Source of the DNA: Nitrospirota bacterium
Lineage (GTDB): Bacteria > Nitrospirota > Nitrospiria > Nitrospirales > Nitrospiraceae
Direction: 5' to 3'
Assembly: GCA_002737345.1 (NCBI GenBank)
Contig: NSIK01000004.1
Span: 62,001-126,000, forward strand
DNA length: 64,000 bases
In this document: positions 16,060 to 24,527 of the stretch, piece after piece
Position numbering within the stretch: the first letter of the stretch is position 1
How the letters are laid out: each line of letters opens with the position of its first letter
The notes under the pieces: model-generated
What the model was told of the DNA's origin: nothing
The model's input: only the letters and a program-made list of their open reading frames with translations
The model's database searches: none
Translations under genes and position numbers: made by a program

Positions 16060-17301
16060 ATGGCGTTGGTTGAATCGGGCAGCGAAAGGACGTACGTGGG
16101 TTCGCACCTCCATTTTGATTGTTATTCCGGTATCAGCGGCGATATGACCCTTGGCGCGCTCGTGGATGTGGGCGTGCCATTTTCTGATTTGGTAAACGGG
16201 CTGAAGCAGCTTCGTCTTTCAGGGGTGACGCTCCGGAAACGGCGAGTGCAGCGAGGGGCAATCCACGCCACGAAAGTGGATGTGGTGATCGCGACAGGAT
16301 TGCGCAAGCCCCTTTCGCTTCGCCGGATCCATGCAATTCTTTCCGCGAGCCGGCTTTCGAACAAGATCAAGCAGCAAAGCCGGTCCGTATTCGATCTCTT
16401 GGCAGAGGCGGAAGGGCATGCCCATCGTGTGGCCAAGGACCATGTGCATTTCCATGAAGTGGGCGTGCTGGATTCGTTTGTTGATATCGTAGGCAGCCTG
16501 GTTGGCTGCGATTTGCTGGGTGTGACTCGCGTGACGGCCTCTCCGGTCAATGTCGGGACCGGGACATTGCAATCAGCGCATGGAATCTTGCCCGCCCCTG
16601 GTCCGGCAGTGGCCATTCTGGCCAAAGGGGTTCCGATCTATAGCGAGGGCCCTGCCAGGGAGCTGACCACGCCGACCGGCATGGCGCTGTTACGTATTCT
16701 GACCTCGGAGTTCGGTCCGATGCCGGTGATGACGCCGACGGCCATCGGCTATGGAGCGGGCGATGCCAATCCCAAAGGCTGGCCGAATGCTTTGCGGGTG
16801 TTTCTGGCGCGACCGTCATCCAAGGGGCTGCGTGAGCAGGATACGGTCCTGCAGGTCGAAACCAATCTTGACGATGTGAACCCGCAGATCTATGAGCATG
16901 TGATGGAACAGTTGTTGTCCCGCGGGGCGCTGGATGTGACCTTTGCGCCGGTCATTATGAAACGGAGTCGTCCCGGCGTCGTGTTGACCTGTCTGGTCGC
17001 GCAGGGCCAGCTGGATCAGGTATTAGACGTGGTGTTTCAGGAAACAACGGCATTGGGAATCCGGGTCTGTGAGGTCATGCGGCAGATCCTCCCTCGGCGA
17101 TTCATGTCAGTGAAGGTCCCTGGCGGAGTCGTACGCATGAAGATTGCCGATGTGGACAATAGAACGAGTAAGGCGGCTCCGGAATATCTCGATTGTAAAC
17201 GGATTGCCGAGCGGACAGGTCGTCCTGTGAAGGCGGTGCTCGACGATGCGGCCTGCGCCTACGCCAAGCGACGGGCGGGCCAAGCGGCGGGTCGGTCATG
17301 A
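16060..17301 (+). CDS. larC: LarC, nickel insertion enzyme of the nickel-pincer cofactor
   Basis: LarC is a CTP-dependent cyclometallase that inserts nickel into the bisthiocarboxylate pincer precursor. The diagnostic start HLHFDCYSGISGDMTLGALVDVG, the HVHFHEVGVLDSFVDIVG metal-binding region, the ELTTPTGMALL segment and the ETNLDDVNPQIYEHVMEQL domain are present. Length (about 413) matches a full LarC1-LarC2 protein with no frameshift; some lactobacilli need a programmed frameshift. The ATG at 16060 is chosen over TTG 16033, although neither has a good ribosome binding site and a GTG closer to the motif is possible. Its stop overlaps the antiporter start (ATGA). Confidence 0.9.
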   Translation: MALVESGSERTYVGSHLHFDCYSGISGDMTLGALVDVGVPFSDLVNGLKQLRLSGVTLRKRRVQRGAIHATKVDVVIATGLRKPLSLRRIHAILSASRLSNKIKQQSRSVFDLLAEAEGHAHRVAKDHVHFHEVGVLDSFVDIVGSLVGCDLLGVTRVTASPVNVGTGTLQSAHGILPAPGPAVAILAKGVPIYSEGPARELTTPTGMALLRILTSEFGPMPVMTPTAIGYGAGDANPKGWPNALRVFLARPSSKGLREQDTVLQVETNLDDVNPQIYEHVMEQLLSRGALDVTFAPVIMKRSRPGVVLTCLVAQGQLDQVLDVVFQETTALGIRVCEVMRQILPRRFMSVKVPGGVVRMKIADVDNRTSKAAPEYLDCKRIAERTGRPVKAVLDDAACAYAKRRAGQAAGRS

Positions 17302-18308
17302 CAGTTCTCCTCTATAGCCTTTTGTTTCTCGTCTCCGTCGCGGTGACCTTGGGCACCTGCGCGCTGTTCACTAATGCCATTGAGTGGCTGGGCAAGCGAT
17401 TCAATCTGTCCGATGGCGCCGTCGGTGGCGTGTTAGCCGCCATCGGCACCACGTTGCCGGAAACGTCGATTCCGATTATCGCCATTTTCTTCGGGGCCAG
17501 CCGGGCGCAAGCGGAGGTGGGGTTGGGGGCAATCCTCGGCGCACCCTTTATGTTGAGCACCCTGGTGGTTCCCATTTTGGCCATCCTGCTGGTGGTCTAT
17601 GCCAGACTGGGGAAGCGAACGGCTGTGTTCCGATTGAACTATCCCGATGTGACGAGCGATCTTTCATTTTTCGTAGTGGCCTACAGCGTCGCATTGGCTT
17701 GCGTATTTGTTCCCTCCAAGCTGGTGCATATTCTGGCCGCGATCGGGTTGTTCAGCCTCTATCTCTATTACGTCAAACTGAAGTTTAGCGAGGTGGCTGA
17801 GGAGGAGGAGGGCGAGGGTAGCGCACTGGAGCCCCTGTTCTTTGCTAGAAAGGCAGCAGTCCCGTCGTTCGGATTGATCGGTCTTCAAGCGGCTCTTGGC
17901 TTGGCCGGCCTCGCGCTTGGTGCGCACCTCTTTGTGCTCGCAGCAGAAACCATTGCCGGGGCCCTGTCGATTTCTCCCCTGATCTTGGCTCTGCTTGTGG
18001 CGCCGTTGGCGACCGAGTTGCCGGAGATGTCGAACAGTTTTCTCTGGCTCTACCGGAAAAAAGATCGTTTAGCGGTGGGGAATGTCACAGGCGCGATGGT
18101 GTTTCAGGGGACGATCCCTGTTTCAATCGGTCTGTTAGGCACGGATTGGGCTCTGGGCCCGACTGCGTTGATCACCATGGTGCTGGCCGTGGTTGCGAGT
18201 ACCTTCCTTTTAGCACAGGCGGCATGGAGCGGTCTTTGGCGGCCCTGGTTGCTGGGCGGGAGTTCTCTTTTGTATATCGGGTATGTGTTGTATCTGTACT
18301 GGGTTTAA
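17298..18308 (+). CDS. Sodium:calcium antiporter-type membrane protein (CaCA superfamily)
   Basis: The 336-residue protein has about ten membrane segments and two inverted alpha-repeats: GAVGGVLAAIGTTLPETSIP in the N-half and LLVAPLATELPEMSNSFLW in the C-half. The acidic residues in TLPE and TELPE are the ion-binding positions in this superfamily. An acidic loop (EVAEEEEGEGS) separates the halves. It is coupled to larC by a 4-nt overlap. That linkage could mean handling of a divalent cation related to the nickel cofactor, but this is inference; Na+/Ca2+ or K+/H+ exchange is the family default. Confidence 0.8.
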   Translation: MTVLLYSLLFLVSVAVTLGTCALFTNAIEWLGKRFNLSDGAVGGVLAAIGTTLPETSIPIIAIFFGASRAQAEVGLGAILGAPFMLSTLVVPILAILLVVYARLGKRTAVFRLNYPDVTSDLSFFVVAYSVALACVFVPSKLVHILAAIGLFSLYLYYVKLKFSEVAEEEEGEGSALEPLFFARKAAVPSFGLIGLQAALGLAGLALGAHLFVLAAETIAGALSISPLILALLVAPLATELPEMSNSFLWLYRKKDRLAVGNVTGAMVFQGTIPVSIGLLGTDWALGPTALITMVLAVVASTFLLAQAAWSGLWRPWLLGGSSLLYIGYVLYLYWV

Positions 18309-18315
18309 GCAGGTG

Positions 18316-19383
18316 ATGAGTGTGAAGACAAGCATGATGAGAAGGAAAGAGAAGCCGCTCCTTGGCATCACGATGGGAGATCCGGCTGGGATCGGCCCTG
18401 AGGTAGTTGCGAAGGCCTTGGCCGGGACGAAAGTGCGGCGGCTATGCCGTCCGCTGGTCATCGGCTCCTTTCCTGTGATGCAGCAGACGGTGCAGAGTCT
18501 GAAGTTGAAGCTGGAAGTGGTGCAAGTGGCGGGGCATGAAGCGGTGTTTCCACGGTCGAATCAGCTCGCAGTGCTGGACCCGCTCGATCGTCCCCTTGGG
18601 CGGTTTACAAGGGGAGTCGCCGCTTCTGTGACCGGGGCTGCCTCCGTATTGTTCATCAAGAAAGCGGTGGAGCTCTCGCAGCTCGGCTGTATAGACGGTA
18701 TGGTCACGGCCCCGATCAATAAAGAAGCGATTAACATGGCTGGCTGCCATTTCCACGGCCATACGGAACTGCTGGCAGATCTGACCAAGACGCAGGACTC
18801 CGGCATGATGATCGTCGGGGGCCCTCTCCGGATTATGTTCGTGACGACCCATGTCGCGATTAAAAAATTGCCAGCACTCCTCACGCAGGCCAAGATTGAA
18901 AAGGCCATCAGACTGGCCCATGTGGCGTTGCGTGACCTGTTCGGGATCAAGAAGCCAAGAGTCGGTGTTGCGGCGTTAAATCCCCATGCAGGAGAGCATG
19001 GCCTATTCGGGGATGAAGAGGGACGGATTATTCTTCCTGCGGTCCGCGCGGCGCAGGCCCAGGGGATTCTGGCCAGTGATCCCTTGCCGGCCGATACTCT
19101 GTTTGGCAAGGCCGCCAGGGGCGATTACGATGGGGTGGTAGCCCTCTATCACGATCAGGGACTGATTCCCTTGAAGCTGGTTGCGTTCGGCACCTGCGTG
19201 AATTTGACAGTGGGATTGCCGATTATTCGCACCTCGGTCGATCACGGGACGGCGTTTGATATCGTAGGGAAAGGCATCGCAGATCCTGGTAGTCTGGTCG
19301 AGGCGATCACGCTGGCCGCCACGCTGGCCAAGGGTCGCTCGGCAGTGAGGTCCGTCTCGTTACGGAAGAAGGGGGCCAGATGA
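18316..19383 (+). CDS. pdxA: 4-hydroxythreonine-4-phosphate dehydrogenase
   Basis: PdxA oxidises 4-phosphohydroxy-L-threonine in pyridoxal phosphate synthesis. The sequence has GITMGDPAGIGPEVVAKAL near the N-terminus, the metal-binding HGHTELLADLT, ALNPHAGEHGLFGDEE, YHDQGLIPLKL and RTSVDHGTAFDIVGKG. The three metal-ligand histidines are all visible. Length of 355 residues is slightly longer than usual because of the N-terminus. ATG at 18316 follows GCAGGTG; a later ATG at MMRRKEKP is also plausible. It ends in a 4-nt overlap with the next gene. Confidence 0.93.
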   Translation: MSVKTSMMRRKEKPLLGITMGDPAGIGPEVVAKALAGTKVRRLCRPLVIGSFPVMQQTVQSLKLKLEVVQVAGHEAVFPRSNQLAVLDPLDRPLGRFTRGVAASVTGAASVLFIKKAVELSQLGCIDGMVTAPINKEAINMAGCHFHGHTELLADLTKTQDSGMMIVGGPLRIMFVTTHVAIKKLPALLTQAKIEKAIRLAHVALRDLFGIKKPRVGVAALNPHAGEHGLFGDEEGRIILPAVRAAQAQGILASDPLPADTLFGKAARGDYDGVVALYHDQGLIPLKLVAFGTCVNLTVGLPIIRTSVDHGTAFDIVGKGIADPGSLVEAITLAATLAKGRSAVRSVSLRKKGAR

Positions 19384-19706
19384 CAGACGATATGAAGCGA
19401 GGGCTTGTGCTGGTGCAGCAACAGTTGAAAGAGTTGGATGCGATTTTCACGGATACGATGGAGACGCTCAATACCGTGGCAGGGGCGGAACGATTGGCAA
19501 AATGGAAAACCAGGACGGTGGCGCTACTCACGGAGTCTCTGGGCCAGAAGGAAGGGCAGAAGTTTGCCTCCCTGCAGCCGGGCCCCTCGTTCACGAACGA
19601 TCTGGTGGAAGAGTTTACCGATCTCATCGACTATTTCAAAACCCCCCTGGTCGATCTGTCGAAGCAACTAGCGCAAGCCGCGCGTTGTCCATCCGGCGGG
19701 AATTAA
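19380..19706 (+). CDS. Hypothetical helical protein between pdxA and rsmA
   Basis: A 108-residue soluble, helix-rich protein (VLVQQQLKELDAIFTDTMETLNTV, FTNDLVEEFTDLIDYFKTPLVDLSKQL). It is translationally coupled to pdxA by ATGA and is followed 3 nt later by rsmA, so it is clearly part of the operon. I recognise no family. Its position between a cofactor gene and an rRNA methyltransferase gives no strong hint to function. Confidence 0.7.
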   Translation: MTDDMKRGLVLVQQQLKELDAIFTDTMETLNTVAGAERLAKWKTRTVALLTESLGQKEGQKFASLQPGPSFTNDLVEEFTDLIDYFKTPLVDLSKQLAQAARCPSGGN

Positions 19707-19709
19707 CTG

Positions 19710-20504
19710 GTGTCGATTCCTGGTCTCCCTCCACCGATCAAGCGGCTCGGCCAAAACTTCCTGATCGATCCCAACATCGTGCGTAAGATCGTCGCGTTGG
19801 CGGAACTGGGCCCCGGCGACCATGTGCTGGAAATCGGCCCTGGCCGAGGTATCCTGGCGGAGGCCCTGAGCCAGGTGGCCGGCCATGTAACGGCGATCGA
19901 ATTGGATCCACGGCTGCATGCCTATCTTAAGACCAGGCAGGCGGAGCTTCCCAATGTGGAATTGGTCTGTGCGGACGCGCTGGCCTATCCGGTCGAACAG
20001 CTCCCGGCAGGGACGATCGTCGTCGCCAATCTGCCGTACTACATTTCGACCCCCCTGCTCTTTCGCTTACTAGACCAGCGAGGCCGGTTTCCCCGGATGG
20101 TGCTCATGCTGCAATCAGAAGTGGCAGACCGATTGGTGGCCAAGCCTGGCGGATCCGATTATGGGGTCCTTTCCGTGATGGCGCAGTATGCAGCCGACAT
20201 AACAAAATCCTTTCGCGTCTCAGCTCAATGTTTCCGCCCCAGGCCGGAGGTCGCCTCGGCAGTGGTCCTGCTGCGCGCGAAAGAGGACGGGAGGCTCAGC
20301 CAGGAGGCGGAAGTTGCGTTTCGCGCCCTCGTGAAGGCGGCCTTTGCGCATCGAAGGAAAACGCTGATCAATTCCTTGCGGGACGAAGGCTATGAGCTGT
20401 CCCGTATCACCGAGGCTCTGCAGCGATTGGAGATTATTCCAACCCGCCGGGCCGAGACCTTGTCGGTTGAAGACTTCCTCCGTCTGGCTTCGGCGTTTGG
20501 GTGA
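19710..20504 (+). CDS. rsmA: 16S rRNA (adenine1518/1519-N6)-dimethyltransferase
   Basis: RsmA (KsgA) dimethylates two adjacent adenines near the 3' end of 16S rRNA during small-subunit maturation. The sequence shows the family opening RLGQNFLIDPNIVRKIV, the SAM motif EIGPGRGILAEAL, the catalytic NLPYYISTPLL, and FRPRPEVASAVVLL. Length of 264 residues is normal. It uses a GTG start and lies 3 nt downstream of the small helical gene, in the pdxA operon. Confidence 0.95.
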   Translation: MSIPGLPPPIKRLGQNFLIDPNIVRKIVALAELGPGDHVLEIGPGRGILAEALSQVAGHVTAIELDPRLHAYLKTRQAELPNVELVCADALAYPVEQLPAGTIVVANLPYYISTPLLFRLLDQRGRFPRMVLMLQSEVADRLVAKPGGSDYGVLSVMAQYAADITKSFRVSAQCFRPRPEVASAVVLLRAKEDGRLSQEAEVAFRALVKAAFAHRRKTLINSLRDEGYELSRITEALQRLEIIPTRRAETLSVEDFLRLASAFG

Positions 20505-20549
20505 GGGGCTTCGGGAGCCTTCTGTGGGCCATTTCTAGCTGGTCTTCGT

Positions 20550-20578
20550 TTGAAATGACTGATTCCCTGTGCTAGAAT
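20550..20578 (+). promoter_or_regulatory. Sigma70-type promoter for ftsK, likely leaderless
   Basis: TTGAAA (20550-20555) and TAGAAT (20573-20578) are separated by exactly 17 bp. The ATG of ftsK begins only 8 nt past the -10 hexamer and no ribosome binding site precedes it, so the mRNA probably starts at or next to the ATG. Confidence 0.65.
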
Positions 20579-20585
20579 CGCGATC

Positions 20586-23000
20586 ATGGCTGTTACTACC
20601 TCGGCCAAGCGGGGCGAAGCCCGCCGCGCCGCCTCTCCCCCCTCACACATCAAGCGAGAAGTGATCGGAGTCGTCCTGATTGCGTTGAGCCTGCTCACGC
20701 TCCTCAGCCTTGTGTCCTTCGTGCCCCGTGAATTGAAATCAGTGGCAGCCGCTTCGGCCTCTGCGAGGAATCTGATCGGATCGGCCGGGGATTTCTTTGC
20801 GTCGACGCTTTTCTTGTTGATTGGTAACGCAGCCTATCTCTTTCCTTTTCTACTCGGCTTAATGGGTGTCCGTTGTTTCACCCAGAGCGACTTGTCGATT
20901 CGGCTGCGGAACGCCGGCTCCTCGCTGGCGGCGCTCCTGTTTCTCAGCGGCTTTCTCCATCTTGAAATCACGGCGGTGCCCACCCTCTCAAGCGGTTTCA
21001 TTTATCGCGGTATGGCAGGAGGCCTCGTTGGACAAGTGCTGGCCGAGGGCCTGCGAGCCTATTTCGCCAGTACCGGCGCCCATATTCTGGTCATGGCGGG
21101 TTTGGTAATCTCGCTGCTCTTCACGACACCGATTTCTTTGTCGGAGATTGTCTTGAAGCTCCCAGTCTGGGGCAGCGCGTTGTTTACGAGGGTGCGCGGG
21201 TGGATTCCGGAACGGTCAGTGGTAGAGCCTGCCCCTGAGTCTCCCAAGAAAGCAAAACAGAAGTCGTCGAAATCCATTCGCGCGGTCATCGAGGAGGCGT
21301 TGCCTGAAGCGGCAGCGAAGCAGGAACTCGATTGGCCGGTCATTCAGCCGCCGCGGCAACCCACGCCTGAGCCAGTGGAGATCAGCGAGGCGGAGTTCGA
21401 CCAACCCGTCTTTGTCTCCCAGGCGAAGGCGGGGGACTATACCCTGCCGGACCCAGTGCTGCTTTTGAGCGATCCTTCCGCTTCGCTGGGTCGTGTCACG
21501 GAGGACGAAATCAAGGCGCAATCCGATGTGTTGACCCGCGCCCTGCTGAGTTTTGGTATTGCGGGGAAAGTGACGGAGGTTCGCCCAGGGCCGGTCGTCA
21601 CAATGTATGAATTCGAGCCAGTCGCTGGCACCAAAGTGGCGCGCATTGTGAATCTGGCCGACGACCTGGCCTTGGCCTTGAAGGCGGTCAGTCTCCGGAT
21701 CGTCGCGCCGGTCCCGGGAAAATCAGTGGTTGGGATCGAGGTGCCGAACCTCTATCGCGAAATGGTGTCGATGAAAGAAGTGGTGACGAGTGAGGCCTTC
21801 TCACGCGCCAAATCGAAGCTCAGTTTGGCTCTGGGGAAGGATATTTTTGGCGCCCCTTTGATTGCCGATTTGAAAACGATGCCGCACTTGTTGGTTGCTG
21901 GGGCGACGGGAGCAGGGAAAAGCGTCGGACTTAATACGATGCTCCTCAGTCTACTGTTTTCCGCTAGGCCCGACGAGGTCAAGCTCCTGCTGATCGATCC
22001 CAAGCGATTGGAGTTCCAAACCTACGACGGCATCCCGCACCTCTTGCGTCCGGTCATCACCGATGCGAAGTCGGCGGCGCGCGGGCTCAGTTGGGTCGTG
22101 ACGGAAATGGAGCGGCGCTATCAGCTGCTGTCTGATGCAGGGGTGCGGAACATCGATGCCTACAATCGAAAAGTCGCAGGGACGCAGGGGGTGTTAGAGA
22201 CGGAGCCGTCGGCCAAGGCTGACCAGCCGGAATTGCCCATTCAGTTTCTGTCCGAGGAAGAGCGGCTTTCTGCCGGAGAGACGGTCCTCCCTGAAAAAAG
22301 TCCTGGATCGTTTATGCCGCCGAAGACTCCACCGGAGCCTTTGCCCTATATCGTGGTGATGATCGATGAGCTGGCGGATTTGATGATGGTGGCGCCGAAG
22401 GAAGTGGAAGACAAGATTGCGCGGTTGGCGCAGATGGCCCGCGCCTCCGGCATCCATCTCGTGCTGGCGACGCAGCGCCCGTCGGTCGATGTGCTAACCG
22501 GTTTGATCAAAGCGAACTTTCCTGCCCGTATTGCTTTCCAGGTCGCGTCAAAGACGGATTCACGCACTATTCTGGATGCCAACGGTGCGGAAGCGCTCCT
22601 GGGCCGAGGCGATATGCTCTATATGGCTTCGGGAACCGGACGTCTTATGAGAGGGCACGGGTCCTTTGTGTCGGACGAGGATGTCCGGCGCGTGGTGGAG
22701 TTTGTGAAGAATCAGGCCAAGCCTGCCTATAATCAAGAGTTGCAGATTGCGCTGAAACAGGAAGATGCAAAAGAGGAAGAGGCGCTGGATGAAGTGTATG
22801 AGCAGGCCAAAGAATTGGTTCTGTCGACCGGTCAGGCCTCCGCGTCGCTGATTCAGCGTCGGCTGCGGGTAGGCTATCCTCGCGCGGCCAGGATGATCGA
22901 GCAAATGGAGACAGACGGTATCGTGGGCGCGGCTGGCCGTGATGGGCGGAGAGAGGTTGTGGGGCGGCGTGGGCCGGTGGGAGCAGAGGAAGAGGCATGA
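20586..23000 (+). CDS. ftsK: DNA translocase FtsK/SpoIIIE
   Basis: The 804-residue protein moves chromosome ends through the closing septum. It has four N-terminal membrane segments (residues about 27-180), a Pro/Glu-rich linker, the alpha-beta motor with Walker A GATGAGKSVGLN and Walker B YIVVMIDELADLMMV, the IHLVLATQRPSVDVLTG motif, and a C-terminal gamma winged helix (IQRRLRVGYPRAARMIEQMETDGIVG) that reads polar DNA motifs. The segment between the conserved IDAYNRK and Walker B is enlarged with a charged, Pro-rich insert of about 65 residues, a region variable in the family. It overlaps lolA by 4 nt. Confidence 0.95.
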   Translation: MAVTTSAKRGEARRAASPPSHIKREVIGVVLIALSLLTLLSLVSFVPRELKSVAAASASARNLIGSAGDFFASTLFLLIGNAAYLFPFLLGLMGVRCFTQSDLSIRLRNAGSSLAALLFLSGFLHLEITAVPTLSSGFIYRGMAGGLVGQVLAEGLRAYFASTGAHILVMAGLVISLLFTTPISLSEIVLKLPVWGSALFTRVRGWIPERSVVEPAPESPKKAKQKSSKSIRAVIEEALPEAAAKQELDWPVIQPPRQPTPEPVEISEAEFDQPVFVSQAKAGDYTLPDPVLLLSDPSASLGRVTEDEIKAQSDVLTRALLSFGIAGKVTEVRPGPVVTMYEFEPVAGTKVARIVNLADDLALALKAVSLRIVAPVPGKSVVGIEVPNLYREMVSMKEVVTSEAFSRAKSKLSLALGKDIFGAPLIADLKTMPHLLVAGATGAGKSVGLNTMLLSLLFSARPDEVKLLLIDPKRLEFQTYDGIPHLLRPVITDAKSAARGLSWVVTEMERRYQLLSDAGVRNIDAYNRKVAGTQGVLETEPSAKADQPELPIQFLSEEERLSAGETVLPEKSPGSFMPPKTPPEPLPYIVVMIDELADLMMVAPKEVEDKIARLAQMARASGIHLVLATQRPSVDVLTGLIKANFPARIAFQVASKTDSRTILDANGAEALLGRGDMLYMASGTGRLMRGHGSFVSDEDVRRVVEFVKNQAKPAYNQELQIALKQEDAKEEEALDEVYEQAKELVLSTGQASASLIQRRLRVGYPRAARMIEQMETDGIVGAAGRDGRREVVGRRGPVGAEEEA

Positions 23001-23818
23001 GGTGGTCTGGGGCCGCTGAGGTGCTCTCCGTGCTCGCGCACCGCGGACGCTCAGAAGGTGCTCGGTGGACGCGCGCAGTAGAGAGCGCCTCAGCGGCCCC
23101 ATCTGGTCTGGGGAAAGTGGGGCTTGCACTCGTTTGTTTGGGGGTACTTTTTTCAGTGCCGTTCGTTGGCGCTGAGGAGAGTGATGTGGTCGCGCTGAAG
23201 GAAGTGCGAGAGGTGGTCCGACAGCTCCAGGCGCGCTATGAAAAGACCAAGGATCTTCAGGCTGATTTTGCGCAGAAGACCAGGATCGAGGGATTCGATC
23301 GGCCCATCACCTCGTCGGGGCAGGTTTTGATTAAAAAACCTGGCCGGTTGCGGTGGAGCTATCTTGATCCGTCGATCGAGCACATTTACGTCAATCATGA
23401 TGATGTGAAAGTGTATGTGCCGGAGCATAAGCAAGTCTTGGTGGGGAAGCTGACGCAGATGGCTGCCTCGAAGGCTCCGTTGGAACTTTTGCTCGGAGCC
23501 GCGAAGTTGGAGCAGTCGTTTCGTATTGAGCCGACGCCGGGGAATGGTCGAGGCGCGGGAGGGCTCAGGCTGCTTACCCTTCTGCCGAAGTCTCAGGAGG
23601 GCGAAGCGGGACGATCGGTGCAACGGATCGTGCTGGAAGTGTTCCCTAAGACCTATTTCATCCGGATGGTTACGTTGTATGAAATGAGCGGGAATGTGGT
23701 GAGCTTTGAGTTTTCGTCGTTGCAGTCCAACGTGGGGCTCGGCGATACGTTTTTCGAGCTGAAGTTGCCGGTCGATGTGGAAGTGGTGAAAGCTCCTGTA
23801 TTTAGCGTCCCCCAGTAA
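22997..23818 (+). CDS. lolA: Outer-membrane lipoprotein carrier protein LolA, with repeat-encoded N-terminal extension
   Basis: LolA carries lipoproteins across the periplasm. The mature part shows QARYEKTKDLQADFAQKT, SSGQVLIKKPGRLRWSY and FELKLPVDVEVV, all typical. A signal peptide is clear (GKVGLALVCLGVLFSVPFVGAEE) but begins only at about residue 38. The ATG at 22997 is coupled to the ftsK stop (ATGA). Between that start and the signal peptide lies a complete palindromic element (23009-23100), read in frame as AAEVLSVLAHRGRSEGARWTR. Either the extended protein is made and the extra residues form a long n-region, or translation begins at an internal GTG near 23116. The first seems possible because the n-region is net positive. 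Confidence 0.85.
   Translation: MRWSGAAEVLSVLAHRGRSEGARWTRAVESASAAPSGLGKVGLALVCLGVLFSVPFVGAEESDVVALKEVREVVRQLQARYEKTKDLQADFAQKTRIEGFDRPITSSGQVLIKKPGRLRWSYLDPSIEHIYVNHDDVKVYVPEHKQVLVGKLTQMAASKAPLELLLGAAKLEQSFRIEPTPGNGRGAGGLRLLTLLPKSQEGEAGRSVQRIVLEVFPKTYFIRMVTLYEMSGNVVSFEFSSLQSNVGLGDTFFELKLPVDVEVVKAPVFSVPQ
23009..23100. repeat. Palindromic coding-frame element, copy 2 (inside lolA)
   Basis: The terminal inverted repeats GGGGCCGCTGAGGTGCTCTC (23009-23028) and GAGAGCGCCTCAGCGGCCCC (23081-23100) match at 19 of 20 positions. The core GTGCTCGCGCACCGCGG and CTCAGAAGGTGCTCGGTGGA aligns with copy 1. The sequence TGGTCTGGGG occurs both at its left edge (23003-23012) and its right edge (23104-23113), which looks like a target-site duplication and supports a mobile origin. 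Confidence 0.8.
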
Positions 23819-23938
23819 GGCCCTGTCAGCATTTCGAGTTGATCGCTCAGCGCTTAACTTAAGCCTCCATTATCTTTCGAGACACCGGCGTAGGGGTCGC
23901 GAACAGTGTATAGGGGAGGCATAGGAATTGGAGCGAGT

Positions 23939-24451
23939 CTATTGGTGGAGATTTTTCATCGCAGCGGCACACAGGAGGATGAAGAAGCCGATCCACAGCG
24001 CGGCTCGTTGGAAGGGGATCACTTCGTAGGATGTTTCGTTGCCTTCTTCTGCTTCATCTGATTTGAAAAGTACGGTGTAGAGGAAGAGGGTCAGCAGGCC
24101 GAGCACGAGAAATAACTTGATGAAGAAGACGGTCAGGTATTTCGCATGGTGCTGGATGCCACTGCCGGTTTGCGAGGTGATGACCTGATTGACGTAGTGG
24201 AAGTTGATGCCGCCGGTGACGAGCAAGACGACGAGCAGAACGCCCGCCACTTTCTTGTAATACTGATAGAAAGCGTCTGTGATCGGCTTGATCTGCTCTT
24301 TGGCGACTGCCTTCTTCAGTCCGGGAGTCACGGCCAGGACGAGAAAGGCGAGCCCGCCGATCCAGATGACTGCCGACAACAAGTGAAACCAATGATTGAT
24401 GATCGGGATCAGCGCATTGAGGTCTGTGAAAATGCTTTGTAGAGCGTCCAT
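23939..24451 (-). CDS. CopD-like four-helix membrane protein
   Basis: The 170-residue protein has four membrane segments. The pattern NHWFHLLSAVIWIGGLAFLVLAVTPGL, FYQYYKKVAGVLLVVLLVTGGINF, AKYLTVFFIKLFLVLGLLTLFLY and a last helix before MKNLHQ resembles CopD-type copper-resistance membrane proteins and related small haem-like integral proteins, including the conserved His in HLLSAVIWIGG. No partner CopC is nearby. It follows the radical SAM gene on the same strand by about 75 bp. Copper or haem handling is possible but not shown. Confidence 0.65.
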   Translation of the reverse strand: MDALQSIFTDLNALIPIINHWFHLLSAVIWIGGLAFLVLAVTPGLKKAVAKEQIKPITDAFYQYYKKVAGVLLVVLLVTGGINFHYVNQVITSQTGSGIQHHAKYLTVFFIKLFLVLGLLTLFLYTVLFKSDEAEEGNETSYEVIPFQRAALWIGFFILLCAAAMKNLHQ

Positions 24452-24527
24452 TTTTACACTCGTGAAACGTGAAAGGTAATGGGGCAGCCACGAACTCGAG
24501 ACTCTGAACGTCTAACGCATCACGTCA
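24452..24527. repeat. Intergenic repeat words (AAACGTG and ACGTC families)
   Basis: CGTGAAACGTGAAAGG near 24461 and GAACGTCTAACGCATCACGTC near 24507 are words shared with the repeats at 50871-50960, 53331-53360 and 54396-54455. It fills the short gap between two minus-strand genes and reaches the stop codon of the radical SAM gene. Confidence 0.5.

Noticed and set aside
14548-17301. Absence of larE and larA considered as an incomplete, novel pathway
   Set aside because: The window covers only part of the genome, so absence here is not evidence.
22140-22340. Charged Pro-rich insert between the Walker A and B motifs of FtsK considered as an inserted element
   Set aside because: This loop is variable in length in many FtsK proteins and has no repeat or inverted ends here.
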